From positions 1-64,000 of the forward strand of contig JAQWUU010000043.1 in assembly GCA_029241985.1 (NCBI GenBank): a stretch of DNA of 64,000 nt. The letters run 5' to 3'. Both the position numbers and the translations under genes were made by a program. The DNA is from Aquiluna sp. (lineage in GTDB: Bacteria; Actinomycetota; Actinomycetes; Actinomycetales; Microbacteriaceae). Position 1 is the stretch's first letter; every line of letters starts with the position of its first letter. Positions 29,957 through 39,416 of the stretch are shown one piece after another. The notes under the pieces were generated by a model, which did not search any database, was not told where the DNA came from, and saw only the letters and a list, made by a program, of their open reading frames with translations.

Positions 29957-30866
29957 GGGCGTTACCATCGCTGCGCTCGCAGCGGTGGGGCTGGTGCTAA
30001 CTAGCTGCACGACGGAGGAGCCCATGTCCGATTACATTTGGAACCAAGAGTTTGATGGCCCGATGGGCACCGCCCTTGATCAGCAGTACTGGACCCCGGA
30101 GATTGGTGACGGAGGGTCAAAGGGCATCCCGGGTTGGGGAAATAATGAGCGAGAGTATTACATTGCGGAAGCTGCCTACTTCGATGGTGATGGCACTCTT
30201 TTCATAGATGCCACGAGGCTGCCTGTGTTTTCGAAGGACAATCCAGACGGCATGATCACTAATGAAAACCCTTATTTCTGCTACTATCTGACGGCTTGCG
30301 AATGGACCAGTGCCAGGTATGTCACTGAAAATAAGCTGAGCTTTCTCTACGGCCGAATAGAGGCTTCAATAAAGATGCCAAGTGGCGTAGGAACCTGGCC
30401 GGCGTTTTGGCTGTTGGGCACAGACCTGCCCGAGGTTGGTTGGCCAAAAAGCGGTGAGATTGACATCATCGAGGGACTGGGTCGAGACCCAATGACTGCT
30501 TACGGAACACTTCACGGTCCCGGCTATTCTGCAGGTCAAGGCTTTGGACGGCACGTGCTGCAAGATGACAGCCTAGATTCCAGATTCCGAAATTATGCCA
30601 TCAACTGGAAGCCCGACTACATCTCCTGGGAGATTGATGGAGTGATTTTCCACGAGGCAACACCGGCTGATGTTGCGCCAAACGAGTGGGTCTTCAACAA
30701 ACCCCACTACATGATCTTGAATCTCGCCATGGGTGGCGGTTTCGCAGGAAATGTGGACCCCAAATTGGAATCTGCCCAGCTGGCAGTTGAATACATTCGT
30801 TACTCGCAGTTTGAAGGCTTTGGCGAACTCACTGAGAATTACAGGCTCCAGCCTGACGCTGAGTAG
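29946..30866 (+). CDS. GH16 family endo-beta-glucanase (laminarinase-like) lipoprotein
   Basis: Lipobox 'LVLTSC'; 'GRIEASIKMPSGVGTWPAFWLLG' and catalytic 'GEIDIIEGLG'; 'ILNLAMGGGFAGN'. Confidence 0.92.
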   Translation: MASRGVTIAALAAVGLVLTSCTTEEPMSDYIWNQEFDGPMGTALDQQYWTPEIGDGGSKGIPGWGNNEREYYIAEAAYFDGDGTLFIDATRLPVFSKDNPDGMITNENPYFCYYLTACEWTSARYVTENKLSFLYGRIEASIKMPSGVGTWPAFWLLGTDLPEVGWPKSGEIDIIEGLGRDPMTAYGTLHGPGYSAGQGFGRHVLQDDSLDSRFRNYAINWKPDYISWEIDGVIFHEATPADVAPNEWVFNKPHYMILNLAMGGGFAGNVDPKLESAQLAVEYIRYSQFEGFGELTENYRLQPDAE

Positions 30867-30990
30867 CTTGGTGAAAAGGAACCAGTAAGAGGACTACCTC
30901 ACTCTGTTCGCCCTGAGCACTAAAGATGTGCACTGGGTGAAGTTTGATCCAGTCACCGTGTCGACAACAAGGTATACCCTGCCAGTGGTC

Positions 30991-31863
30991 CTAGCGCGCT
31001 TTCCAGTCCTGCGGAGAGAAACGCTTCAGCACGTAGCTTTCAATTAGGCCAACCAGGTTGTAAAGCAGGATAGAGACCAGTGTGATTACAACCACGTAGG
31101 CCCACACCTCGCTGGTTTTAGCCCGGCCAATTGCAGAAATAATCGCGTAACCAACACCTTGACCAGTCGCTAACCACTCAACCAGCAGCGCACCGGTTAT
31201 CGCTCCCGGGACGGATATTTTCACAGCCGCAAAAAACGATGGCAACGATGAAGGAAATGCCACGTAGCGAAGTGCTGTAATGCGGTTCGCCCCGTAAACG
31301 CTGGCAACATCCAGCATTGACTGAGAAGCACTTCTGAGTCCAAAAACAATGTTCACCAGTGCTGGAAACAACACCACGATGGCTCCCATCACCGCAACGG
31401 TAGTTTGACCGCGCCCGAATATCAGAATCAAGATAGGTGCCATTGCAATTAGCGGGACGCTTCGAAGCAGCATGGCAATGGGCATCAGTGCCTGCTCTAT
31501 CGAGCGAGAAAGAGTAAACAGGATCGCTATTGTGAGCGCGAAGAGCAGGCCGAAGCTGAATCCGATTCCAGCATCGTAAAGGGTCTGACCTAGCGCGTCC
31601 GAAACTAAAGCGCGATGCTCCGGTGCCTGCTCAACCAAGAAAAGGTACTCGAAGACATCGAGGGGACCCTTGCCGATGTAGGGAGTGACCTGGAATGCCC
31701 AGAGTGTAAAAGTCCAGAGAGCAAGCACAACCACAAGAGCAACCAAGGTGTTTAGAAGCGCTGACCAGAGCACCTTGGCGGTTTGCTTTGCTGCATCACG
31801 CTTGACCTTTGTTCTTAGAGCTATTAGTGAACGCTCTTCAGAGTCCTCAATCTTGAAGTTCAC
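30991..31863 (-). CDS. ABC transporter permease (NitT/TauT/HMP-type)
   Basis: BPD_transp_1 pattern 'DVASVYGANRITALRYVAFPSSLPSFFAAVKISVPGAITGALLVEWLATGQGVGY'; GTG start at 31863 overlaps the upstream stop. Confidence 0.88.
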   Translation of the reverse strand: MNFKIEDSEERSLIALRTKVKRDAAKQTAKVLWSALLNTLVALVVVLALWTFTLWAFQVTPYIGKGPLDVFEYLFLVEQAPEHRALVSDALGQTLYDAGIGFSFGLLFALTIAILFTLSRSIEQALMPIAMLLRSVPLIAMAPILILIFGRGQTTVAVMGAIVVLFPALVNIVFGLRSASQSMLDVASVYGANRITALRYVAFPSSLPSFFAAVKISVPGAITGALLVEWLATGQGVGYAIISAIGRAKTSEVWAYVVVITLVSILLYNLVGLIESYVLKRFSPQDWKAR

Positions 31864-32675
31864 CGAGCACTCACCTCCGCCCAGGGAGTGAATACTCGGC
31901 CAAGGATCCCGAAGAGCCAATAGCCCAACCCGGCAAGAAGGCCTGACACGAGCGCAACACCCCAAACCCGAGCGACCTCGAGAGACTGCTGGGCGTTGAC
32001 CATTGCAGGGCCAAACCCGACGTCCGTTCCCCCGACATACTCGCCAAGAATTGCGCCGAGAAATGCAGCCGGCGCTGCAATTTTGAAGGCGGCAAACACT
32101 GAAGGCAAAGCGGATAGCAACTGCACTTTGAACAACTTATCGATGCTGTTTCCTCCATAGGCAGTGACAACATCAAGAATCTTTCGGTCTGTTGACCGAA
32201 CACCTGTTACAGCGCCGATGTAGGTGGTGAACAGCACGCTGAGCGATGCAAGAACGACTGCAGCTCCTGCTGGCTCACCAGGTGATGGTGAACCAACCAC
32301 CAGCCGAACAATAGGACCAATAGCCACAATCGGTATCAGGTAACTGATAATTGCCATTTGAGATGCTAGCGAGTCCAACTTTGGCACCGTGAGTGCAATT
32401 GCTGCGAGCACCAGTGCAATAAGATTTCCCCACAAAAAACCAAGCCCCGCTTCCATCACAGTCACTATGCCGTTTCGATAGTAAAACCCGAAGCCGTCCT
32501 CCGTAAATTGCTGAATAACTTGCAAGGGTGTCGGAATAGCACCTCCAGACCCGTCAGGCCTAGCGCCAACAGAAGCAAAAACAGTCGCTGCCAACAACCA
32601 CCAAATAGCTATCGTGAGACCTATGCCTGCAAGGCCAGTGAGCCTACCTCGAAGCTTTGAGCGCTGACTAGTCAT
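31860..32675 (-). CDS. ABC transporter permease (NitT/TauT/HMP-type)
   Basis: '[55 protein letters not shown]'; ATG at 32675 overlaps the ATPase stop. Confidence 0.88.
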   Translation of the reverse strand: MTSQRSKLRGRLTGLAGIGLTIAIWWLLAATVFASVGARPDGSGGAIPTPLQVIQQFTEDGFGFYYRNGIVTVMEAGLGFLWGNLIALVLAAIALTVPKLDSLASQMAIISYLIPIVAIGPIVRLVVGSPSPGEPAGAAVVLASLSVLFTTYIGAVTGVRSTDRKILDVVTAYGGNSIDKLFKVQLLSALPSVFAAFKIAAPAAFLGAILGEYVGGTDVGFGPAMVNAQQSLEVARVWGVALVSGLLAGLGYWLFGILGRVFTPWAEVSAR

Positions 32676-33483
32676 CGCCGCCAGATTCTGCGGAACCAAA
32701 AAGTAAGTCAGAGGCGTGATCATGCAGAGCATGAAACTCTGGGGTTCGCATCATCTCTTTAGTTCGAGGCCTAGGGAGGTTGACTTCCAATACCTCTTTG
32801 ATTCGACCAGGCCGCTTAGTCATCACCGCAACCTGGTCACTCAAAAAGATGGCTTCAGAAATGCCGTGCGTGACCATAAGAGTGGTGGCAGGTTTTTCCG
32901 TCCAAATTCTCAACAGTTCAAGATTTAGGCGCTGCCGAGTCATGTCATCCAGGGCACCAAATGGCTCATCTAAAAGGAGCACGCTTGGTTGCACAACAAG
33001 CGCTCTGGCAATTGAGACTCGCTGCTTCATGCCTCCGGAGAGCTGCGCCGGTTTAGCATTTTCAAAGCCCTTTAGCCCAACCAGGGTAATCAGGTCCTGA
33101 ATCATCGCATCATCGGCCGTAAGCCTTGCTAACTCGAACGGGAGCTTGATGTTCTGATACACGCTGCGCCAAGGCATAAGTGCAGAGTCCTGAAAGGCGA
33201 TCCCAAGACGGTGATCTCTTCTAAGTTCGAGCGGCTCCATGCCGTCCACGGTGACCCTGCCCGAAGTTGGAGTCTCAAGCCCGGCGAGGATTCTAAGGAT
33301 TGTTGACTTGCCGCAGCCAGAGGGTCCAAGAAGGCTCAGGAAGCTGCCGCGATTGGAGTGAAGGGTGGCATTGTCTAAAGCGGTGACCGTTTCTTTACCC
33401 AGCGAAAAGTTTTTGGTCAGTTCAGAGATAGTGATGCCGCTGCCCAGAACATCGTCCTGGGCAGCGGCTTTACTTGATTCCAT
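32668..33483 (-). CDS. ABC transporter ATP-binding protein (NitT/TauT-type)
   Basis: '[20 protein letters not shown]', '[15 protein letters not shown]', '[15 protein letters not shown]'. Confidence 0.95.
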   Translation of the reverse strand: MESSKAAAQDDVLGSGITISELTKNFSLGKETVTALDNATLHSNRGSFLSLLGPSGCGKSTILRILAGLETPTSGRVTVDGMEPLELRRDHRLGIAFQDSALMPWRSVYQNIKLPFELARLTADDAMIQDLITLVGLKGFENAKPAQLSGGMKQRVSIARALVVQPSVLLLDEPFGALDDMTRQRLNLELLRIWTEKPATTLMVTHGISEAIFLSDQVAVMTKRPGRIKEVLEVNLPRPRTKEMMRTPEFHALHDHASDLLFGSAESGGDD

Positions 33484-33492
33484 TTATGAAGA

Positions 33493-34527
33493 TTAGTCCA
33501 GAAGCTCTGGATTTTCCTCGTAAACCTCGGCAAGCAGGCTCATGTCGAAGAGCTGCTCGGCGGTAATTGTGAAACCAGCAGTGGCCAGCGTCGCAATGTT
33601 CTGAGCCTGTAGCTCAGATGAAATGGTTAGCAGACCGTTGGCTGCGGTTTCAGCTGTCAAAACCAGAAGATCGTTCTGGGAGGTTGACTGCTGAATTTCC
33701 TTGGCAATGTCCAGTCCAAGTTCCTTGCCGTAGACATCGACTGCCAATCGAGCACCCTCTTCAGGATTAGCAAGTGCGTCTTTCCAGCCGCGGATTGTTG
33801 CCTTTAGGAAGCTCTTGAGTGCTTCACGGTTGTTGTCAATGGAGTCCTGGGTGACGATGAACGCCTCAGCGACAAACGGCAGGCCGTTGTCTGCAAACAA
33901 TAGGTTTGTGGTCTCGAAACCAAGGTTTGCAACGGTGATGGACTCGTTGGTTATGTAGGCCAAGAAACCGTCAACCTCTCCGTTTACAAGTGGTGATGGA
34001 TCGTATTCAACCGGAACCTTGGTTACTAGAGAAGCGTCGATGCCGTTTGCAGCAAGAAGCGCGTCAAACAGAGTCTCGTTACCGCCGGCTTGAACGCCAA
34101 TGCGCTTTCCAATTAGGTCCTGTGCGGTCTGAATGTCGGCACCGTCCTTCAGAGAAAGAATGGTGAATGGGCTCTTCTGGTAGGTGGCACCAATAATTTT
34201 TAGCGGAGCGTCTTCCTCAAGAATTACCGGTGTAACTGCCACGGCATCTGAAAGTCCAACGAGTGCGCCGCCAGAAAGCACGACCGCAGCGGTTGCCGTT
34301 GGGCCCGCAATGAAGTTGGTTGAGCTGAAGCCCTCTTCGGCGTAATAGCCGTTGGAGTCGGCGAAGTACTCACCTGCAAACTCAGCGTTCTTGATCCAGC
34401 TGAACTGGATGTCTAGAGCACCAAGGTCTTGGTCCTCTGCTGCTGGGGCACAGCCCACCAGTGCGATTGATGCTGCTGTTGCAGCAGCGAGAAGGGTAAC
34501 TCTGCGAGTTATAGATAACTTTGCCAT
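33493..34527 (-). CDS. NMT1/THI5-like ABC transporter substrate-binding lipoprotein
   Basis: Start set at MAKLSITRR...ALVGC; 'QFSWIKNAEFAGEYFADSNGYYAEEGF' and 'GKRIGVQAGGNETLFDALLAANGI' are NMT1/THI5-like. Confidence 0.88.
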   Translation of the reverse strand: MAKLSITRRVTLLAAATAASIALVGCAPAAEDQDLGALDIQFSWIKNAEFAGEYFADSNGYYAEEGFSSTNFIAGPTATAAVVLSGGALVGLSDAVAVTPVILEEDAPLKIIGATYQKSPFTILSLKDGADIQTAQDLIGKRIGVQAGGNETLFDALLAANGIDASLVTKVPVEYDPSPLVNGEVDGFLAYITNESITVANLGFETTNLLFADNGLPFVAEAFIVTQDSIDNNREALKSFLKATIRGWKDALANPEEGARLAVDVYGKELGLDIAKEIQQSTSQNDLLVLTAETAANGLLTISSELQAQNIATLATAGFTITAEQLFDMSLLAEVYEENPELLD

Positions 34528-34846
34528 TATGGCCTTTCGGATTTTTGGGTGAGTGAAATAAGAAGACTTCGCCTTTGAGTTCCCCTGAGACAATTAAAGC
34601 ACGACTCTTACGAAAATCCTGTTGCTACTGGATGTTGCGCACGATTTTCCATCCACAAGTCTTTACTCGAACATCCCTTATCAAGGGGTGGCGCTTGTAA
34701 CTGACGGTGGTCCCAATGCCGATAAAACTCTGTATCTGGGAAACCTAATTATTTATGCGCATCTCACCGCTGAAGTCTTGCTGTACTAAGGAATTCGCAG
34801 CTTCATCAAATTGTCTTGAGGTCAAGCCATAATTCAGCAGTTTTCG

Positions 34847-35113
34847 CTACTTGTCTTTCTTGAACTTTTTGAACCAAGACTTGATCTTGGCAACAATTTT
34901 CTCAAGCCCCTGCACACCCTGCTTGTTGATTTCCCTTGCCCATTCAAGCTCCAGTGCGAGAATCGAAAGACCAAAGAAGATAAAGAGCAGTCCAGGGCCC
35001 GGTGTAACAAGCATTACCAAGCCAACTAGTAGCAGCGTGAAGCCCACGAGCATTGCTAAAGCCCAGCGGATTGGGTGTGGCATCTTGGCCAACAACCTCT
35101 TCATTTTTTCCAA
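34847..35113 (-). CDS. PGPGW-type (TIGR02611-like) transmembrane protein
   Basis: 88 aa; 'LLLVGLVMLVTPGPGLLFIFFGLSILALELEWA'. Confidence 0.82.
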   Translation of the reverse strand: MEKMKRLLAKMPHPIRWALAMLVGFTLLLVGLVMLVTPGPGLLFIFFGLSILALELEWAREINKQGVQGLEKIVAKIKSWFKKFKKDK

Positions 35114-35294
35114 CTGAACCTCACCGAACTCGACTTACTAAAATCCTAACTCAACCAGATTACGTCTGGATTTCTTACGGGGTTTCCACAGACAACTCAT
35201 GGTGTTGGAGCTAGGTTTTGAAAAAAATCTAAGGACCACGCACGACTTCCAAATAAAGAATCAGACAGAAACACAGACTTGCTCGATTTGAATG

Positions 35295-35678
35295 TCAAAG
35301 TCTTGAATCTACAACCCAATCAAGCCCAAGATTTAGAAGCTTTTGGTCTGAGGTAACGAGCTTTGCCCTTTGGTGACTCGCGCTGGCTAGAAGCATTCTG
35401 TCAAAGGGGTCATGTTTAGCAAGGCTTGTAAAACGAGAGATTTCTTGAGAAGCCTCTGCGAAGAACGGCAACTCTTCAAACCCAGTCCGTAGTGACAAAT
35501 CAAGAAAGTCCAGATCTAAATTCAATTTACCCAACATCGCCTTTATCTGAATCTCGACCAGGGAGATTGAGCTAAAGAGCACCGTGGATTCGTGCTGCAG
35601 GATTCGCTTGGTCTTCGAACCTAAGTTTTCAGGTAAAACCAGAGCAGTAATCAGAGCGTTCGTGTCGAGTAAAAACAT
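35295..35678 (-). CDS. PIN-domain toxin (VapC-like)
   Basis: 'MFLLDTNALITALVLPE', 'HDPFDRMLLASA', 'LVTSDQKL' acidic PIN motifs. Confidence 0.88.
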   Translation of the reverse strand: MFLLDTNALITALVLPENLGSKTKRILQHESTVLFSSISLVEIQIKAMLGKLNLDLDFLDLSLRTGFEELPFFAEASQEISRFTSLAKHDPFDRMLLASASHQRAKLVTSDQKLLNLGLDWVVDSRL

Positions 35679-35920
35679 CAGGAATCTCTAAAAATTGATT
35701 CGGCCTTTTCATCCAGTGAATCCCAAAGTGTCCAGTCGAAGTTTTTTGCCTGCGCTTTTCCAAGCCCCAGTGGCCTATTAACCTCTCGCGAAACCAGTGG
35801 CACCAGCTTCATAAAGGGCTTTCCGGAACGCGCCACAGTGATCTCGTTTCCGGCTTCGACTTCAATGGCGAGCTTGGAGAAATGAGTCTTGGCTTCATGC
35901 ATGTTTACGATTTTGGACAT
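35678..35920 (-). CDS. Phd/YefM-type antitoxin
   Basis: 'MSKIVNMHEAKTHFSKLAIEVEAGNEITVARSGKPFMKLVP'; overlaps the PIN toxin start; start adjusted from 35956. Confidence 0.87.
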   Translation of the reverse strand: MSKIVNMHEAKTHFSKLAIEVEAGNEITVARSGKPFMKLVPLVSREVNRPLGLGKAQAKNFDWTLWDSLDEKAESIFRDS

Positions 35921-36020
35921 GTGAAAAGAATAACTTAGTCCACTTAGTCCACACAAGAGCTGAAAGCCTCATCTTGATGACTCATCTCTCAAGAGACCTA
36001 AGACGCAAAATCCAAGGTAA

Positions 36021-36659
36021 TCAACTTTCTGAATCCGACTCACTTTGCTGCCTGATCAGCTCCAACAGGCCCTGCTCTGCTCCCAGAGTAATTTGCCTGG
36101 TTTGAATCAATAGCTCTTCGGCGCTCTTGGATTTGAGCATGTCCATTTGATCAAGATAACCAACCGGAAGGACGCCTGCTAACTGCCAGCAGGCTTCTAT
36201 CGGGTCATCACTGATGTCTATGTCTGGACCATATTGCAAATCTGCAAACTCACTTGCGAAAGCCAGAAGCTTTCTCACGCTCTGTTCCAGCTCGTCTTTC
36301 AAACCCTCAAGCCCCTCATCCCACGTAAGCTCCGGTAGAAAATCCACATCCGCGAGTGGATAAGGGTCATCGGGCAACCAAGCATTCACGACAAAACGCT
36401 GGGTGCCAATCGACTCAAGCCCATAAAACTCTTCTGTTGTCCCAATGTCTGTGACGCTGGCGATTGTTCCGACCATCAGCAAATCTTCGGAACCTCTTTG
36501 ATCATCACCTCGACCGTTGTGTACAACACCGAATTCCGGCTTGTCTGAAGTCATAAGGTCCCCAAGTAGCTTCAGATACCGCTCTTCAAAAATGCGCAAA
36601 TCAAGCGGCATGCTTGGAAACAGCACTAAGCCCAATGGAAACATCGGCATCGCAGCCAT
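36021..36659 (-). CDS. Lon N-terminal (substrate-binding) domain protein
   Basis: 'MPMFPLGLVLFPSMPLDLRIFEERYLKLLGDL'; GGAGG 5' of ATG at 36659. Confidence 0.85.
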   Translation of the reverse strand: MAAMPMFPLGLVLFPSMPLDLRIFEERYLKLLGDLMTSDKPEFGVVHNGRGDDQRGSEDLLMVGTIASVTDIGTTEEFYGLESIGTQRFVVNAWLPDDPYPLADVDFLPELTWDEGLEGLKDELEQSVRKLLAFASEFADLQYGPDIDISDDPIEACWQLAGVLPVGYLDQMDMLKSKSAEELLIQTRQITLGAEQGLLELIRQQSESDSES

Positions 36660-36787
36660 AAACCAACCTCCAACCCTTACTGCCCTCAAGCTGGGGCAAG
36701 TAAGACAGGTCAACCAGAGGAGCTCAAATAAATTTCAGCGAGTAAGGGACCAAAACCTCACTACAGTTCATAGGGAGGCAGGTAATA

Positions 36788-37231
36788 ATGAGCGATTTGA
36801 ATCAAATAGGTGAACAAGATAACTGGATTTGTTGGCTCTGTGACACCAAGGTTTATCCAGACGCCTCAGTGAACTCAGACCGCGGTCCAAGTGCAGATAG
36901 CTACGCGGCGTCAAAAGCCAAAAAAGGTGTTGCAACTGTTGAGCGACTCGCTCATAGAGACTGCAACACAATGCGTGGCAAGATTTCTCCTGTCATTCCC
37001 TGGTCCAAGGACCACCTTGTCTTTGACCCAGCACCGATATTTGAAACAGTAGAGCGACTAGCCAAAAAAGGCGGCCGCGAAGCCGTTGGTAGATGTGCCA
37101 CGGATCAAGAGGCTCAAGAAGCCTCTGAATGGCTTCTAGACAGACTTGCAAGGCTCTCGCCTGGAACAAATTTCAGAACCGACATCACTGCTGGTGCCGG
37201 GCAGTTCTTAATCAAGCTTGTTGCTGGCTAA
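36788..37231 (+). CDS. hypothetical protein with CxxC (WICWLC), possibly HNH-like N-terminus
   Basis: 147 aa ORF with plausible composition; 'DNWICWLCDTKVYPDASVNSDRGPSADSYA...HRDCNTMRG'. Confidence 0.6.
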   Translation: MSDLNQIGEQDNWICWLCDTKVYPDASVNSDRGPSADSYAASKAKKGVATVERLAHRDCNTMRGKISPVIPWSKDHLVFDPAPIFETVERLAKKGGREAVGRCATDQEAQEASEWLLDRLARLSPGTNFRTDITAGAGQFLIKLVAG

Positions 37232-37271
37232 GAAACCAGTTCGGACTTCTAAACGCAAAAAGAGCTGGTTT

Positions 37272-37751
37272 TCACCAACCCATGGTTCCAGGTGCTCCCT
37301 TGAAGGGGCCGGTGATATTCGAAGTAATCCAACCACCATAAAAATCGCCCTCTTGTGCCATTACAACTTCGTCGCCGACCTTGCACTGGTCCACTGCTGA
37401 TGCGTAAATGGCTACTTTGCCAAGAAGGTTTTCAAACCCCTTGGTTGGGTTTTTGTAGGTCCAGGCCGCTCCTCTGATGACAGCTCCTCCAACCTGCAAA
37501 TCAAAATAACTCGCGGCACCCTTGAACTCGCAATAGGTCTGCTTACCATTTGGCACCAAAATTCCAGCTGCAAAATCAGCTATCGGCAGGTAGTAAGTGG
37601 GCGGATGGGATGTTTCTAGGACCCTTACTGCACCGTTGGTTGAAACCAGCTGCTGCCCGGCATGACTCACAGAAATATGCTGGGATACATTTTCTAATCG
37701 AGGAGGTCTCGGGTAATCCCAGACGGATTCTGTTTCAAGCTTCTTTCCCAT
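37272..37751 (-). CDS. DUF427 domain protein
   Basis: 'TYYLPIADFAAGILVPNGKQTYCEFKGAASYFDLQVGG..AAWTYKNPTKGFENLLGKVAIYAS'. Confidence 0.9.
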   Translation of the reverse strand: MGKKLETESVWDYPRPPRLENVSQHISVSHAGQQLVSTNGAVRVLETSHPPTYYLPIADFAAGILVPNGKQTYCEFKGAASYFDLQVGGAVIRGAAWTYKNPTKGFENLLGKVAIYASAVDQCKVGDEVVMAQEGDFYGGWITSNITGPFKGAPGTMGW

Positions 37752-37780
37752 GAGTCCTCACTTTGTAAAAGGGTACCTAG

Positions 37781-39298
37781 CTAAACCGTGCCCTCGCTTA
37801 ATCCTTCCAAGACCTGCTTTGCCCTGTCTCTTAACTCTGGAAGATCAGACAGGCGAGTTAGACCATTAACCTGTTGGCTCATGCGATGGTTTTTCTTGAA
37901 TTCTTCGCTGTGCCGATCAAGGAAGTCCCAGTACAAAGTAGTGAATGGACAGGCATTCTCACCAGCGCGTTTCTTGGGATCATAGACACACCCCTTGCAG
38001 TGTTCCGTCATGCGGTTGATGTATGCACCACCTGCGGCGTAGGGCTTTGTCATAAGCCTGCCGCTGTCGGCATGAACCCCCATTCCGATGATGTTCGGCA
38101 CCATCACCCATTCAGCCGCGTCAATGAACTGGGTTCGCATCCACTCCAGGAACTGCTGGGGGTTGGTGCCGGTAATAAGCGCCAAGTTACTGAGAATCAT
38201 GAGCCTTGGAATGTGGTGGGTCCAAGCTCTTTTTTCAACGTCTTGAACAGCACTTTTCACGCAGGCCATCTGGGTCTTGGCCGAATCAGTGAATAGCGGA
38301 AGCAGTTTTCGTGTCGCCTGTAGACCGTTGAGCTCACGGTAATCCTCACCCAAGAACCAATACATACCGTTGATGTATTCGCGCCAACCAATTACCTGCC
38401 TCACGAATGCTTCAACTGAGCCAATAGGCGCCAAGCCCTGTTCGTAGCGGTCAATGACTGCTACCACCACCTCGGATGCGTGAAGCAAACCGTTGTTCAA
38501 ATATGGACTCAGCAGTGAATGATGCAAAGACCACTCGTCTTTAGTAACGGCATCTTCGTATGGACCAAAGCCAGCCAAGTGATTGTCCAAGAAGTGTTCG
38601 AGTTGCTTGAGAGCACCGGCTCTTGTTGTGGCCCAGGTGCTGGAGGGTTCATGGCCCAGCTCTTCTAAAACCTCTAGGTCCAGTTCGTCTCTTTGGTGCT
38701 CAAGGCGTTCGGGCCATGTGTAGTTCTTAGGCGGGGGCAGACGATTATCGTGATCAAAATTCCACTGGCCCCCGGAAGGTTTATCACCATCCATTAGTAG
38801 CCCTAGGCGCTTTCGCTGTAGCCGGTAGAAGTTCTCCATTACGAATGTCTTTTGGCTGCCGGCCCAGTCGGCAAAAAGCTCTCGTGGAGTGAGGAAAAAG
38901 TCGTTTTCAATAAACTCAACGCCGAACTTGGCAAGCTGTAACCGCTGCATAAAAGAAGAAGGCTCCGCACACACAACCGGTAATTCGCCAATGGACTCTC
39001 GGGCCTCAGCAATTCCCGCAGTTGTAGTCTCGGCTTCAATAAACAAAACAGTGAAACCAGACTTTTCAAGCTCCATCGCGAAGTGCTTGGCAGAAGAGAT
39101 CAGGAAAAATAGTCGCTCCTTGTGAAAAGAGCGACCGGTGATCATTCGCTCGCTCTGAACAAGCAGCACGACATCCGTTGCCGGATCAGCGTCTTTTAGA
39201 ACTCCGCGGTCAGCATTTAGATGATCGAAGGGAACCAAAAGTAAACGCTTGAATTTTGTCAGCTCATCTAAGCTTCGCGGCGCTACGGCGGCATTCAT
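37781..39298 (-). CDS. cryptochrome/photolyase family protein (FeS-BCP / deoxyribodipyrimidine photolyase-related)
   Basis: 505 aa; 'VRQVIGWREYINGMYW', 'NAAEWVM'-like 'DAAEWVMVPNIIGMGVHADSG', 'HCKGCVYDPKKRAGENACPFTTLYWDFL'. Confidence 0.92.
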   Translation of the reverse strand: MNAAVAPRSLDELTKFKRLLLVPFDHLNADRGVLKDADPATDVVLLVQSERMITGRSFHKERLFFLISSAKHFAMELEKSGFTVLFIEAETTTAGIAEARESIGELPVVCAEPSSFMQRLQLAKFGVEFIENDFFLTPRELFADWAGSQKTFVMENFYRLQRKRLGLLMDGDKPSGGQWNFDHDNRLPPPKNYTWPERLEHQRDELDLEVLEELGHEPSSTWATTRAGALKQLEHFLDNHLAGFGPYEDAVTKDEWSLHHSLLSPYLNNGLLHASEVVVAVIDRYEQGLAPIGSVEAFVRQVIGWREYINGMYWFLGEDYRELNGLQATRKLLPLFTDSAKTQMACVKSAVQDVEKRAWTHHIPRLMILSNLALITGTNPQQFLEWMRTQFIDAAEWVMVPNIIGMGVHADSGRLMTKPYAAGGAYINRMTEHCKGCVYDPKKRAGENACPFTTLYWDFLDRHSEEFKKNHRMSQQVNGLTRLSDLPELRDRAKQVLEGLSEGTV

Positions 39299-39416
39299 TG
39301 GTTAAGGCTAATCAAAAAATTCTTAACCGAGACTGGTTTCTAGCAATAAGCGAAGTGTTTTAACCAAATTGAAACCTACTTGGTCGAGCTTCCTAATCAA
39401 AAGGGCCTTTTGGTTA

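Noticed and set aside
30876-31048. Open plus-strand frame (EDYLTLFALSTKDVHWVKFDPVTVSTTRYTLPVV...) between GH16 and the ABC permease
   Set aside because: No credible start or RBS, it runs into the opposite-strand permease gene, and I recognise no family. Probably chance or an unrecognisable remnant.
34594-34846. TPP, HMP or FMN riboswitch upstream of the NMT1-like ABC operon
   Set aside because: I read the minus strand for conserved riboswitch cores and found no convincing match.
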